Assembly (NCBI RefSeq): GCF_964355755.1
Contig: NC_092670.1
Location: 21,389,201 to 21,453,200 of the forward strand
Direction: 5' to 3'
Length of the DNA: 64,000 nucleotides
Origin: Antedon mediterranea
Lineage: Eukaryota > Echinodermata > Crinoidea > Comatulida > Antedonidae
Of the stretch, positions 11,562 through 26,500 are shown piece after piece. A program made the translations under genes and the position numbers. Positions within the stretch are counted from its first letter, which is position 1; each line of letters begins with the position of its first letter. The notes under the pieces are model-generated. The model did not search any database, was not told the origin of the DNA, and worked only from the letters and a program-made list of their open reading frames with translations.

Positions 11562-14500
11562 GTAAGTTTCAACAAAACAATGACTAGGCTTATATTATAA
11601 TCAATATATACAATTATATAATTACATATTTTCTTATTTAATATTTTTGACTTTTGAGAAACCTGGTTATTAATTTTAACATACGGTATACTGTGTTTGG
11701 TAGAATGTCAACTCTAAATTATTAGTGAATGCCTAAATAGGCCTATTTCAAGATAATTTAACAAACTGTGAACAGCAACTTTGAAGCAACTTCTTGCCGT
11801 ACTTTGTATTAAAAATTAGGCCTACAACAAATTGAATGTCTCAGTTGTTACTCTCCCCTGTGGCATTTCTAGTGCCATTTTCACCTTTTGGTAGAGTTTT
11901 TCTTAAATTCCCACAATTTTACGTCAAATCTATAATTGTGTAAATACAGCTGTTATTTTGATGAATTGATATAAAAATCTGATGACTGTTGATTGGTAGT
12001 TGACTATTTCGTTTTGGTGTTTTTCTCCTTTTTCATTCTCATTTTGTAGCAACTTTCATTGTACTATCATTGCAATATTGTGAATCATTAAATTGATATG
12101 TTTGTCATAGTCTCTGTTTGTTTCATTTTGGTAATGTGAAGAATGTTGACAACTGCTCGTTGTTTCCTAACACTGGTTTTTATTAAATCTATAGTAACTT
12201 CCAATACAAACTGAATGATGATATCATGTCATTTTTTTCTGAAGAGTATATCTTTGGACTGGAGGGCTTCTACCACAAATAAATGATTCAATTTTTGTTT
12301 AATGTACATGAATAAAAGAACTTTAGAAATTCACGGTATTTTACTCTCTGAAACCTAGAACATTACCATAAATTATCAGCATGTGATCACAAAAAAGTGC
12401 CTTAGCAAATCCCTCAAATAAGTATTTACGAAAAGTAGTTTAAATTCTCTTGTTATCTGTTGTCATGCTCTTCTGTTGAAGGTTATTCTTATCTCAGTGT
12501 TTAACTTGGCTTTGATGGTTCGTTATTACTTAATATTACGAGTCCTTCTGTGACCTTACAGAAAACTACATTTTTTCACTACTACTGTACTTGAGTTTTT
12601 ATGTACTGGAACTTTAGAGGCTCCACCACATTTTCAAAATTTCAAAATTAATTCTAAGACAAGTTATAGAAAAATTTCAACTTGATAGTATGATAAGAAA
12701 ACATTTTATGAGCTTATAGAATATTTAAATTACAATATTAATATTGTGATATGAACTTTACTTTAGAAGTCATTGTTAAATTATATCAACAAATATTAAA
12801 TGATTGAAATATTATTGTTTCTAATATTATACAAGATTGCATTTGACCTCTTAGATTAAGTATTGTTGCATAAACAATTTTTTGTGATGTTTTTACATAT
12901 GTCATTATCATTGCTAACTGTTATTTACTTAAGTTAATTCATCAAGTTGACTTTGTATATATAGTAAGTTGAAATAATATATTTTGACAAGGAAGGACGA
13001 AGCTGCTGAGCGGTTTGGATGACGTCAAATCCAACAGGCAGGTAGAACAAAGACCGAGTGCACATCGTGCTTCTCACAGAGGGAGTGATTTGTACCTTCG
13101 TATTTCTTGTTTACATTTCTCCGTTGTCACTCGTAATGCTCTGTGTTTTTGATGAGATATAAAAACAATGGTTTGATTGGGCCACAGGAATCGTAGATGT
13201 GTGGTTAAGCGTGTGCTGTAGGACACCATGGTGGTTTAGACCTGCTCAGCATCTTGATAAGAGGTTGTACCTATAAGGCCGTTTGTTTAGGTGTTTATGT
13301 AAAAAGATTTGTTATAAATCCTTTTATAATCCCCGTGGGGTAGATGAAGATTAGTATGCCATCTCTGTATCTGATAACAAGACAACTATCATTGATATTT
13401 GTTCTATGTCTGTCATTTATGTTAAAGGTAAAAAGTGAAGGTGAGCGGTGTATACATGTGATAGAATGTGTTTAGTTTTCCACTTATAAAATCGTCTCTT
13501 TACTATCTATAATTTTTCTCGAAAACCAACCATGAGAAATGGCAACTTTACATTATATCAGATACTTTTGCAACCAGATCCATCCATCGTCATATTCAAT
13601 TAGAAATTAACTTTTATTGTACCTAGTTTAAGAGGTGGCAATGTAAATTCAAAACATACTGTATATTCCAACATGAATGTGAAATGTTTGTTACTCTGCC
13701 ATACCATTTATTCTTTCCAAATCAAAAGAAGCATTTCAGAGACATACTGTACTAGTAGCCAAACACTTCACTCCTTCCAAATTAACTTTCCTTTAACTAT
13801 CTATAATTCTTGTCGAAACCAACCATGAGAAATGCCAACTTTACATTTTATCAGTTACTTTTGCAACAAGACTGCTTTGTCTTTTTTGTCAATTCCAAAT
13901 TAACTTACAATTGTTTTACTCGAAAACCACCTGCCAAACAAGTATAGCTTTTTACCCAAATATGACCAAAGTATAGAAATAAATAGCATTCATTAAACAG
14001 CCTGAAATTTAATTTATCTGTTTGAGAATTTACAGACTTTCCTGAAATTATTGTTGCTTTTTGGTATCCAATTAGTTCAAACTTCTTGCACGCATTGATT
14101 TTTACAAACCATTTAATTGTCTAATTTGATACTGGTGACTTTGAAATGTTGCCTAGTTATTGTTTCTTGGTAACTTAACAGTTTAATTGTTTTACTGTTG
14201 TGACTTTCCCAATACCGGACTATAATTTATATCTGAAATCTAGAAACCTTTGCTTAGCAATGTATTCAGTTTCTATAGTTAAAGTGTAATATTAATTGAC
14301 CATTTAGTAGAATCATAACTAACTAGTTAGTTAGCAAGGTAATTATATAAATTTATTAGCAACATAATGTGTGGCTTGGTGTCGTTATATAATACTTTAT
14401 AGCAATGTCAAGAATTGGTAAAACTATATCTTATTTCAAGTGTACTACATCCATAGTACTCTATGTGGTGTTATGTCATAATTTAAAACGCTATATAAAT

Positions 14501-17500
14501 TACTATAGTTTATCCTAAACTCCTAATTGCAATTATTATAATTGTCTTACTTCATTAATGATTAATATTGGTTAATAACGCATTGAAATTGAATACAAAA
14601 ATAACCTTTTAGCTGAAATTACAAACACTAGAAAATGAGTGGGCTCTGATTAAATCATTTCCCTGATTTGCAGCAAAGTTATTGGCATAACATTGTAGAA
14701 TAGCATTTAAATTAGTAGAGAAAATCCAATTTGGATGACAAGCCGTTGACGGAGACCAACAGGCTTGGCTGGTATTACTAGAGGGTGGTAGTTCAGAAAT
14801 ACGAAGACCTAACCATCAGGTGTAAATGCCAGCTACCAACTGTCAAAATCAGGAAAGGATCTGTTAACAGAGGAATGTGGCTTTATTGTAAACAAGAATA
14901 CCTAAAAATTGTCTGCTAGATGGCTGTTTTATTTACTTGACATTCAACCTTCTTCGTAAAGAAAAATATGCCTAAGATTGTTTGTCAGATGGCTGTTGCA
15001 TTTTAATTTTAGAATCCCTCTGAACAAAAAACAATATATAGCAAAAAATGTCCGCTAAATATGGTTTAATTTTCTGTAGTTTATTTTCAACACTGATTGA
15101 AAGCTTGGCAACCACATTACCAATTCTAAATTTGATTTGATTTTCATTAGATATTTCTTTTGTGGTAGAAGCATTACTTTGTTTAAAAAATAGGAAAATG
15201 TAGTCTAGAAAGTCTACTAATTACCTGTTCTTCTACAAAACCAACAAACTACAGACAATTTTCCAGATGTGTCCTTGAATTTAGCTATAGGTATTCTATC
15301 ACGCAATCTCCAAAATTTAATTTTACACGTAGAAGAGGAATTAAACAGTTCCCTTTCATATCTAAATCAGTTAGAGCATCTTCCGAGTTTCTATGGCAAC
15401 TAAACAGATGTGCAGTTTTGTCGGCGAATGGTTTGTTGGGATGATTTTTGTGAGGTTCATTAAATTAGCATTAGCATCAGGTGGTTATATCTCAGGTAGA
15501 TTGTTTTTCGCTGATCTTGTCATATCTCATCCATGATGTTTTTCAGGACATCTTTGATTGAATTAGTCAGCTGTTGAATGGTTCACAGCGACTGGGGTTA
15601 ATATATTCATCTAAGGTCATTTAAATATGGGCTAAAGGAGCATTATGAGTTAAGTTCAAATCGTCAAGTCAATTCGCAAAACATTATTAATTAAAATCAT
15701 AAATAACGAAAACTCTTCAGGATGTTTATGCATGGATGAATGTGTTTATGTTGACAATATTTCTTTAAATGTTAACATCCTCCTTACTCATGCCTTCATT
15801 CTCATTAGTCATAATTTATCGTTTTGATAACTTATTATCTACTTTTGTGACTTTAATTAACTTAAGTTTGTACTTGATTAGCTAACTAGCTTAATTAAGT
15901 TAAATTACTTTTTCCACCAATCTTACACGAAATTAAGTTTTGTTTTTAATTTGTAACACCAATTACAGCAGGCCATGAGCCAAGCTGGCTTTTATCTCAT
16001 TTTAATTAGATAAAAATGGTCTGTCTAGAAAAGAAAAAAAAATTTGTTGGAATTTTTTATTTGGCTTTACTTACTTTACTTTAAATTAATCAAACACCAT
16101 TGGTTTCTTCTGGAATATTGACGGAAAAATGGCATTGAATGAATATGGTATCTTTGTCCTTCAGATGTGATCTTAAGCTTTTGTAAATAATATACAAATT
16201 AATGCTAATAATATACAAGTTTAATTTTTTTGTTAGCTATCTGTACCTGTTATTACCATGACATGTTGTTTTGTCTGAAAATAAAGGTATACATATTTGT
16301 AACCTAACCTGTTAAATATACCCTAAAGAGGAAACTACTGTATGCTGAGGGCTAAAACACAACAAATATCCTACCGATGGTTGTTATTTTTTATCTACCT
16401 TACCTAAAGAGTTAAAACCAAAAAAGTATCATTACACCTTGTCTAATATGATAATTGCAATCTGTTCAAAAGGTGCACTGCATTAGATTCAACTTGGGAA
16501 TAATTTGAACCCAAATAACTGGTATGTTTTGGCTTTCTGGCTGTGAATTTGTCCTTCTAGTTCTAATTTTGTACGCTTCCAACGGAGTTGAGCATTAGAA
16601 TTTAGTTTATTTTACCAAAACTTATATTCCCAGTGGAAGATACTATTAGAAAATGTGAAAACAATAAGTTTGTTCCACCGGAAGAATTGTACCACTTTCT
16701 GCAATTTTATCCCTGATAATACTCTCAAAACCTTTTTAAAAATAGGTTTGGCCTGCCTCGTGCTTGTCGTGTGCCTGTGACATCTCTCTTGAAGACCCTG
16801 TCGTACACTATCATGACCCTTGCTAAATCTATTTATCATAATCTAACTTATAATGTGTGTAGGAATTTCAAATCGGCCCACGCTTATCGGCTGCCTGTCA
16901 AGCTATGGGCTCATCAATCAAATCAATCCCCAACAGCTCTTATATCTGATGATGAGACTCAATAAGGGACCATATCAGTAAAATACACATGCAGTCTTTT
17001 ACTGCAGTAATTGCAGTAACTTCAGGAAATTAGTTTATTTAAACCAAAATATTAGCAATATTAGCAACAATCCTTTTAATGTAATTCTTCATTGTCAATA
17101 AACTGGACAGGTTGTGTCAAAAGGAAACCTAGTTTTGCTTTACAACGCCCTGCTCAAGCAGATACTGCCTATTATTTATATTTCAAGAAAAATACAGTGT
17201 AATATACTCACCAACGTTATTTCATTTTATTGTATTTTACAATATTTATTTCAAGAAATCTGCAGTAACTGCAGAAGTGTATATTTGACACAATCCCTAA
17301 GACATTGTCATTACTAAATAACACATTGCTTTACAGGTGTGTCTATCACCAGATTCATAGGTCAGAGGTTAATCTTTAACCAGTGGTAGTATTTTAGGTC
17401 GAAGGTTAAGCCGGACCTGAAGGAGTGGAATGAACTGATTGTTCGCACATTATTACTCCAATGACTTTTCACAGGTTATTACAAGCAGCCAGTGAATTAC

Positions 17501-20500
17501 AGATTTAAAACACATCTAAAAGATTTACTTTTGACAAGTAACCACGAGTTACTAGTTACCCCTACTTAGAATTTTTACTAAATTTTCAACAAAAATTCCT
17601 AAATTTGGACTGAATGGTAGCTTTCCTTATACTTAGATATTTTCAACTTAGAAAGAAGAAGTAGAAGATTTAATTTTAATGGTCAATTTTGATTTTCGAA
17701 AAAAAAGAAAGAATAATTAAAATTAAATACAATTTTTAATAATTAATATAAAAATATAGGTTAAAATATTTTCTTACAAAACCTGAATAAATTAATTTGT
17801 AATGGTTTAATTCTCTATTGGTCAGTCTGTCAGGTCTCAAATAATGTACTTTTTATGTCTGTATGCAAACATCTGTCCACAATAAGTAGTTTCCCCTAAT
17901 TTGGCATCTTGACTACACATGCGGGAATAGCATTTTATGAATGATTAATGATGAGGTAGTGATTGGTTAAAACTACTGTGTTGAAAAATTTAGTTTTTAT
18001 TTGTTTCCGTCAATGCTTGTTCTCTCTGAATGGGTGGTATTTTATTGGTACCAATGTTTGCTGTTACATTTACCAATGGTTACCATTTACTTTATATTTA
18101 TAGTTCATAGTTTGAACCCCGGTTAGGGACAAGCACGTATATCACATTATGATTTGGGTCCAGCATAGACATTTCTCCACTTTCTCTTTAGTTCTTCACT
18201 TTTGTTTTTAGCACCCTACAAAAACCATTTACCATTTAAATAAGAGTTGTAATAGTTGTAATAGTTAAATATGACTTTAACCTGCCGACCCAGATCCAGC
18301 AATTGACGCGACCAAGTTATTTTGTCAGGATTGTGCAGAGACCTTAAAGTCGGTCTATAAAAAAAATATGTAAATAATTAACACAAAAGTATACTATTTT
18401 TTAGAAAAATGAAATTGAATTATTGTTTACAACCATTTAAATAGGTCTAGTGTCATTTACAAATTCCCTTCTTACTACCTGTTTGCAGATTTATTGAGTC
18501 CTGCCTGCCAGACCTCCAATGTTATTTCTATTTCAATTTAATTTTCAATTCATCAAAATTAAAAGGTCTGGAAATATTCCAAAACAATATAACACCCCAG
18601 AGAGGGTCTATTCACCACTCAATGAAAGCGACAATTGTAAATATAAAACAATACATCATATTAAATTTCCAGCTGGTGACAGAGGGGCATTTTTGTACCC
18701 CTTTGGTACCAATATTACCTTGCCTAATTATTGTATGTCCTTGTCTGGTGTTGTGGCTACTTTACTTCTGTGAAAAGTATTTAAACTTAAATGTAAATGG
18801 TTTTACACTAGTTCACCTTGGAAACAAATGTGCAACCTGTTAAATTTAAACTTCAAAATTAAAACCTCATCATTAATGTGCTCATCCTCCATAACCAGTC
18901 AGTGCTGAACTAATGCCTTCCTTCATTCCGGACGACGTTTTCAATTTAACAACCACGGAAAGTTTGTTTTCCCTCTTTTATTTGTTTTGCTATGAACCAA
19001 CCTTTGTTGTTCAAAAGTGTGCCATCTTTATCAAATAAATAATTAGAACATTGGATGGACTTGCTTTAAGGTGTGAAGAACAAATGTACTGCAGTGGAAG
19101 TAGGTGTTGATAGACTTTGGTTGGTTGTATACCGTTATTCATTTGTCACTGTTTCTTTAAGATATAGGTACCACTATTCCTTTAAGAAACGGATGTCTTA
19201 ATTTCTTTTATTATTATTACTATTTTTTTTTTATACTTATTTGCATCACTGATCCTTTAATAAATAATGTATAAATAAAAATGTTGATAAATTTATCAGT
19301 GAATGTGAGAACATTTTGGTGAAATCATCAGCTTGCCCAAAATTCCAATGTTGAATTTCAACAAACTCTGTTCAGATAGTTTCTTGAAATCTCACAACAG
19401 TTTGTATAACAATTCTCATAATTAATGTGATTTACTGGATTTTGTTTAACTAAAATCAAGGATCTTTTCAACAGTTTACCTAACAATTAACATAACAAAG
19501 TGATTTACTAGAAAAACTTAAATAAATTCACTAATTGAATAAAAATCAAGGATAGCCATTGGCCTTTCTACCAATAACCAATTTCAGTGTCTAATAAACT
19601 TTTTTTTTTATTTGAAATTTTGAAGAATATCCAAGGATAATCATGCAACTCTATTAGGCACGTTTTCCACTATTAGTATGCTTGGTTCCCACTAGAGATG
19701 CAAAACAAGGATGTAATGCAATGGATTATTTGAACTGTCGCTTGTCGTTGGTCAACACGCTTACATTGCGTTTTCATCCTTGCGTTGCGTTCTAGGGGGA
19801 ACCAAGCTTTAGTAGATGCACCTGACTCACGACAGGAATAAATGTTACAAAATAGTAGAACGTGCTATAACAACGATGAAGCGTATTGATATATTAGTAA
19901 TAGAATACCCTGTAATAAAATTTCAAATACTCTTAAAATACAAAGATTACTGGTTTCCATTTCCTGTTAATCAACAACTTCATTGTTCAGGGGCGTGCAA
20001 ATCCAGAATTTAGGGGATGTACCACATGGCACAAAGCAATACACAATTGAACCTTTTAATCATTTATTCAACCCGTCTTTTTTCACCAATTAACAGAATG
20101 TGTTAGGATGTTTGGGTTTATGGTGTCAATGTGCCCTCTGGGAATTGACCATTAGAGTGGCCTGATGGTCACTTTTACCTAACAGGTGTTGGTTAACACA
20201 TTTCATTACTTTAATTCACTTTGGCTTGTTTTGACTTGAAAGATTGGATTTAGCTCTCCAGTTAATTGAGTTGTGGAGACATTTCAGTAATGATGTTTTA
20301 ATAATGATTTCTTTTCTCAAATTCAGTGGTCCAAGCGAGTCTGTGGTATTATAAAGCACAATGGTTTTTCGGTTGTGCTTGCAGATTACTAGGTTCAAAT
20401 CCTGTCTATATTCAGATATATCATCTCAAAGATAACAGTGCTACCTAACCTTACCCAATAAACATTGCTTCAATTTTCTATGACCAGCTTTTTTTTTATG

Positions 20501-23500
20501 ATGATGTACTGTACTAATTATGAAAGTGGAGGGAATATTTCAGTACTTTAAAGTCTGAGACACCAATGTTAATTAGCCTACTGTAATTTTAATAATAGAT
20601 TTTGAATCATACGTTCTTAAGGTGTTGATCAGAAGGAAAACTAGTTGTTGTCGATTAATAATGACCTGCTTATACATGTGCATCAGGAATGTAATCCTAT
20701 TATTATATACCATTAAGTATAGATACTTTAGTGCAGCCACCTATTTTTGTTGGGAAGTGTTATCATCAGATTTCAAGTTTATATTTTGAGATGTTGCTAT
20801 TAAAAAATTATGACGAGTTATTTTTAAGCCATTGATGGAAAGTATAGGTTCACAAACAGTTGGTCACAATTTAGTAAATTAGATCATTCCTAGTGGCTCA
20901 ATACTTTACTGTTTGTCTTGTCATTCTTGGGTTTGGGTTCAATTCATTCAGGCAAATTATAAACAAACTTGTTAAGTTAATATCAACCCACTCATTGTCT
21001 AGAAATGATTTCAGACAACCAAAATGTCCCAAATTGGTTCGCTTTTGTTTTTAACAACCTATCAAATCAGGGCCTTTTTTATGTCTTAATAATAGCAATG
21101 AAAGACAACATGAAATGTAATGTAAACTGGTGGGCATATTGAATTACTAATTAGTTTTTATTCCGTTATTAAAACATTCTGTAGTAGTAGAATAGCAATG
21201 TAACAGAAACAAACGCAAGCAATCTTGAATGTATCTCATTATGAGGGGGTATAAAAACACGATATCTTACAACGCCAGCACGTAAAAATTCCAAATATGA
21301 GTGAAAGTTCTTAACTGATATTATGTATACTAGAATCCATTAAGTTTCCTTGGTCACCATGACAACGGGAGACAAAATGTCAGAAGGTTGTACTTGTTGC
21401 TAAGGACAAGATAGTTAGCCTGGTGACGTAAAGCACCTCCTGTGGTGAGGTGTTGTCTTTTGGCACACTTCGTTGATAGCCTATCATAGTCTATTTAGAT
21501 CACAGAATGGCTTTTTTTGTGATTATCATATTACAACACTGAGTGTATTGAAAGCTTTATGTTATAATGAAATTGATTAGTTTGTAAATAAAATGTGTTT
21601 GTCATATCAGAAAATATTGTAGAAGCAAAATCATTGATTGAGATTGAACAGCTTAGTAAAGTAACCGGTGTGAGGGAGTAATTGGTCAGGTTACTTCCAA
21701 ATTTGTTTGCTAGTGTTCTCAAATGTACTGATTAACATTTACATCAAACAAGGCAAAACATCTGACAAATAAATAATTATTTGTTATTGCTGAATTCAAT
21801 CTCTGCTTTAGACCTACTTTTCCAAATAATATTGACACTTTTAAAAACTAAAAAGGGTGTATATAATGGGAAAAATATGTATTGCCTGGAAAAATAGTTC
21901 TTGCAAGATTATTGGAAGAGATTCAAAATTGCCATTACAGATCTGGAAAATTGGTTCAATGTGAAAGAAAAAAATGAATACAAGTTCTAATAAAAAAAAG
22001 AAGTTTAGAATGGGACATAAACTAATGTTAAGTATAGCATTGATAGAGGTTTCTTGTGAATGAACCTAGAGACGTGAATGTGGAAATGGAATGCTAAATA
22101 GGTCAATCACCAAAGTCACACGTGACACCAGACCTCATCTTACAGAAGTTGCTAGTAATTGTCACTTTCATCAAGATGGTACTAGCAAAGTGAAACACAT
22201 CCACAGAGATGTTGTTAAGTAAACTTTTAGGACAAAGAGATGGATAATCCTATAATAAGAAACACCACCTTGTACCACTCAAATATGGTAATAATTTTCA
22301 CACTGATTTTGATAGTAACACAGATATAAACTTTGCATATTGGAAACAAATTTAGTTGGTATTACTCCTTTTATGTGCACTTTAGGCCTATATGATTGCA
22401 CATTTAGATCGGTGAGTAGAAGAAGAAGATCTTTGACAATAAGATCAACCAAGCTACAGATAATATAATAATAAAATAAGTTGAAGAAATAAGACAGACA
22501 TATGAACAGACATTCTGCAATTATTGAAAGACATTATTTACATTTAGATATTTCTATTTAAAGTTGGTTAAAATTTTTGTCGAAAAGTTGTTTCAGTTTT
22601 TCATCACTCAGACTTGCTAATGGACAGTGTCACAGGTGAAAAAATGAGCATTAACCTAAGAACACAACTGACCATTTAACTTAGTAAGATATACTTCATG
22701 ATAACTGACCAACAGTGTATGTCTATGCAACAGTAACTGACCAGGTTTCACTTTAACCTAGCCTAGGGTATAGTAACAGATAACACATTGATGATTTTTA
22801 ATCCGACAAACAGCGACCACCAACAGTTCTTTATCAGGACTAGGGATGTACGTGGTAGGGGTTACGCCTCTAGGTGTATGCGATCTAAAGTGTTAGCATC
22901 GTGTATGTTGGTGTCTAGTTGCAAACGAGTCAATTTTGATGCTGCCATAGTTGTTGTGTTTTCATCGACGCTTGCTGATTTGCTTTTCATTCTGCACCTG
23001 TTTCTGTGTATGAATGAGGCAAGAACATTTCTTTTTTAAACTTTAAAGATCTTAAACTTTAAAGATCTGCTGTCTATTAACAACACTTTCCTTTATAATA
23101 TTAAACTACTACTTTTTATTTACTGTAAATAGAAAATATCTACAAATTAATACAATGTTATTTGTTATCCAATATACTGTGGAATATTTGAAAGAAATAA
23201 ACTTCTAATTTGGCATCGTTATCCTTAAAGTATTATTAGCGTTCGGGTTGCTTTTGAGATTTTGTATTTAAATATATATTATTACATCATTTTTTCAGTA
23301 TGACTGCTATACTATTACCTATAAATTAAGTCCACAGGCTTGTTTTTGAATAATTTGTCACTAGAAAACCGCTCCTTGTTTATTGAGTAATGTACAACTC
23401 TACAGTTGTTTCGTCTGTTTTGTTTACCATCAGTAGTAGACCTAATAATAACTTTCAAAACAGAAAAACTTAATCACTTTACCTACATCATGCCTTTAGT

Positions 23501-26500
23501 GTTATTGCAAAACAACAACCTTTAAAGTGTTGATTAATTCACTTACAAAAAATAACGCCAAATCATGAACCACAATCTGAGCCATTTCCAATTAATATTG
23601 CTGTAGCATTTTCAACTGACCTTTCGCTCTTCCAGTCCCTAGTCTAAAGGACCTCCATCAGCAAAACTTTATAATTTGATATGGTGATAATTGTGAAAAC
23701 ACGAACAGTGGTAGAGGGGATACACTTAAAAACAGATGTAAGGGGGAACTGATTGACTTGTGTGTATAGTAACCATGGAAACCTTTGGTGTTGCTGAACA
23801 GCTGACTGTCTTAGTAAAAGTAGTAGTAAAGTAGTAGTAGTCTTAAATTAACTCAATAATTATTATTTTTAAAAATGTTTTAAATGTGAAATTTTTGACC
23901 AAACAAGTAAGAACAAGTGTAGGCTAAAATAATACCGAATAATATCCCATCCCTTCACCTTCAATTTTAACTTTCTGTAAATCTTTAGTTAGTTTGTACA
24001 ATATAAAAAAATAAAAACTAGGCCTGGAGAAAAATGTACTATTGGTATGTGTATAAACAATAGGGACATCCTCTATTATGCTATGTTTATGGGCACAGAG
24101 GATGTGTCCACTATTATACTATGTTTATAGACAACAGTGATAGGCTTCACAGTATGCTATGTTTATAGGTAACAGAGGTAGGATCAACTAACAATGATAA
24201 CAAGGCAGGAATTTAGTGCACCTCTCGGCACGTGCCTCTACCCATATCGCCTAAACATAATAACAACCAGCTGGTTTGGTTTCCATGTGCCTCAAAATAA
24301 AAGATGATAAAAACTTGATTGGTGGTGTGGAGGAATGTCAGTCTCGTGCAGGAATATAAATTGCTTGTTCTGGACTTCAAAATAAAAGAGTGTATGGAGG
24401 TATGCGAGCTTGTGCGCAACATGTTACATCCTGATTGGTGGATGGGGATGTACAAACCTCTGTGGGCTACTTAATGTACCTTTGTGGCCTGCTTATGACC
24501 CAAGTTTCCTAGCTGGATTATTTGTAGATGCTGGGGTAACCTAAACTTGTAATATAATGATCAATTTATAAACCACAGTGGTTAAAGGTACAAATAGTTT
24601 TTATAATTTTATATTACATCCTACATTTTATAGATTCTTTTTTAATTCAATCTGGATATTTAAAGAATAAATAGTGAGTGGATGTTTCAGTGTTTTGTCT
24701 AATTTATTGGGTTTTTTTAAGATACAAAATATTGATTTTTAATCCTATGATTATACTTCAAGAAAATATAGTTAAATTAAATTTTATGGTGGTCCAATCA
24801 GAATACTCGTTGAGCACGGCTTTTAGCCCGCTGTGCCTACTCCAGTAGTGTGTGACAGATGCGTTGTGTTTATACAGACATTTAGATTGGTTCCACCCGC
24901 TGGGCTAGCGTAGTCTGAACCCTTGTCCGGTGAAATGATATATAGGTCTATGCAGGCAGGCTATTTGGATTGGGCAACCACCTCCGTAGTTTAGCTCATT
25001 TTCTGACCCTTCTTGTTTGAGGTGAATAGTGTTTCAACAACTTGAAGGAGATGCCCCTAGAATTTTCTTATTAATGATGTTGTAGCTAATAGTCTAAAAG
25101 TTGAAGTCTAAAAACATGCCTTGTATAGTTGTTTAGTGGAAGTGGTTGGGATCATTCAAATTTTTAACCGGCAGTTTTCTTCAGCTCTACTGCTTGGCAC
25201 ACACTAGGTCACTCATTTTACTTTAGCATCCACCCTAAGAGATTTTTTGGTAGCTTCCTGTAAGATTCTCATCAGTTAATTGCACCTTCTTATATAGTTC
25301 ATAACACACAATCACTACATCCTTGCAATCCGTAGCCATTTATCTTTAGGTGGTTGCTAGAACATTCTATTCTTAAGTGTTTAGTCTGGCCAGGATAAAG
25401 ACAATTTTAGACGAATGTTAATTTTCCTTTTCAAAATATGTCAACTTTGTCGAGATGTTAAAAAGAAAGTGACATAATACAATAGGATCACATGACCAAT
25501 GTGCGTAATTTGTGCTGATCTTTAATTGGTCGATTGTGATCATGACGCACTCATGAAGTGAGTTTGACTTTACTTGAGGAAATGTGATGTAAGCATGGTA
25601 GATAAGGTGATTGTTGAGTCATTCTAAATTTGTAGACCGGATAGTATTAATTGTACGGGTTGTCTGAAGTGTGGGTTCATTTTATTAATACTAAAAGTAT
25701 GTCAATGGGTTCCTATACCTATTTCAAGGAATTAAGAATGAAAAAGACGGGGAAATAGAAGTATAATAATAGAGAATTTGGATGAAATCTGAACATTTCA
25801 AATAGAATGCAACAAAAACTGTTGTGGTATAGCCTCTGAAGTACAATAACACTTATAAAGGGAGCCCCCCTCCCCCTCCCCTCATTATGGTGTTGTTAGT
25901 TATAAAACATATTGTTTCTCATCTATTTCACATGAAAGTGTCCTCTTAATATGGTTGTCCCAAATAAGAGGTTCATATTCTTCTCTTTTTGCGTACCATA
26001 CTCTTTGTGTAGTTTTGATTTAACCATCATCGTTTGTTTATCTTAAATAATTGGGAAAAAATTACTGTATCATCTGGCAACAGATGTGAGATAAAGGTGG
26101 ACGTACTCTTGTTTAGATTCTCTTAGGTGATGCAGAAAGAGGCAGCAATTTCTTTGCCTTAGGCATCCCTGCCAAATTGCACATTTCAATAAATCTTGTG
26201 TATCTTGTCAGGAGTGGAATAGGTGTCTTTTTAAAATTATGAATGAAATAAGAAATGTATGGTTATAACTTTACTGACATTTGGTAAATCTTAAAATGAA
26301 AAGAAAAACAAGGATAATCACAGTTTAATTATTGCAGACTAATCTCTGCTTCTATTTTTCAAAATCAGATAAGGTAATAAATAATTTAGATAAAATACTT
26401 TCAGTATATTTAAATGGTAAGGATCTTATCTAGTTATACTGAAATTGTTTGATGACAATTGAAGAAATATTTAAAATCTATTAGCTGAAAAATTGCTTAA

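Noticed and set aside
20320-20410. Possible tRNA gene with perfect B-box GGTTCAAATCC
   Set aside because: No matching acceptor stem or clear anticodon arm can be drawn; at most a SINE relic.
22788-23039. 83-codon open frame in MRTF intron 1
   Set aside because: TTG start, no homology recognised, followed by a short direct repeat; locally higher GC is the only support.
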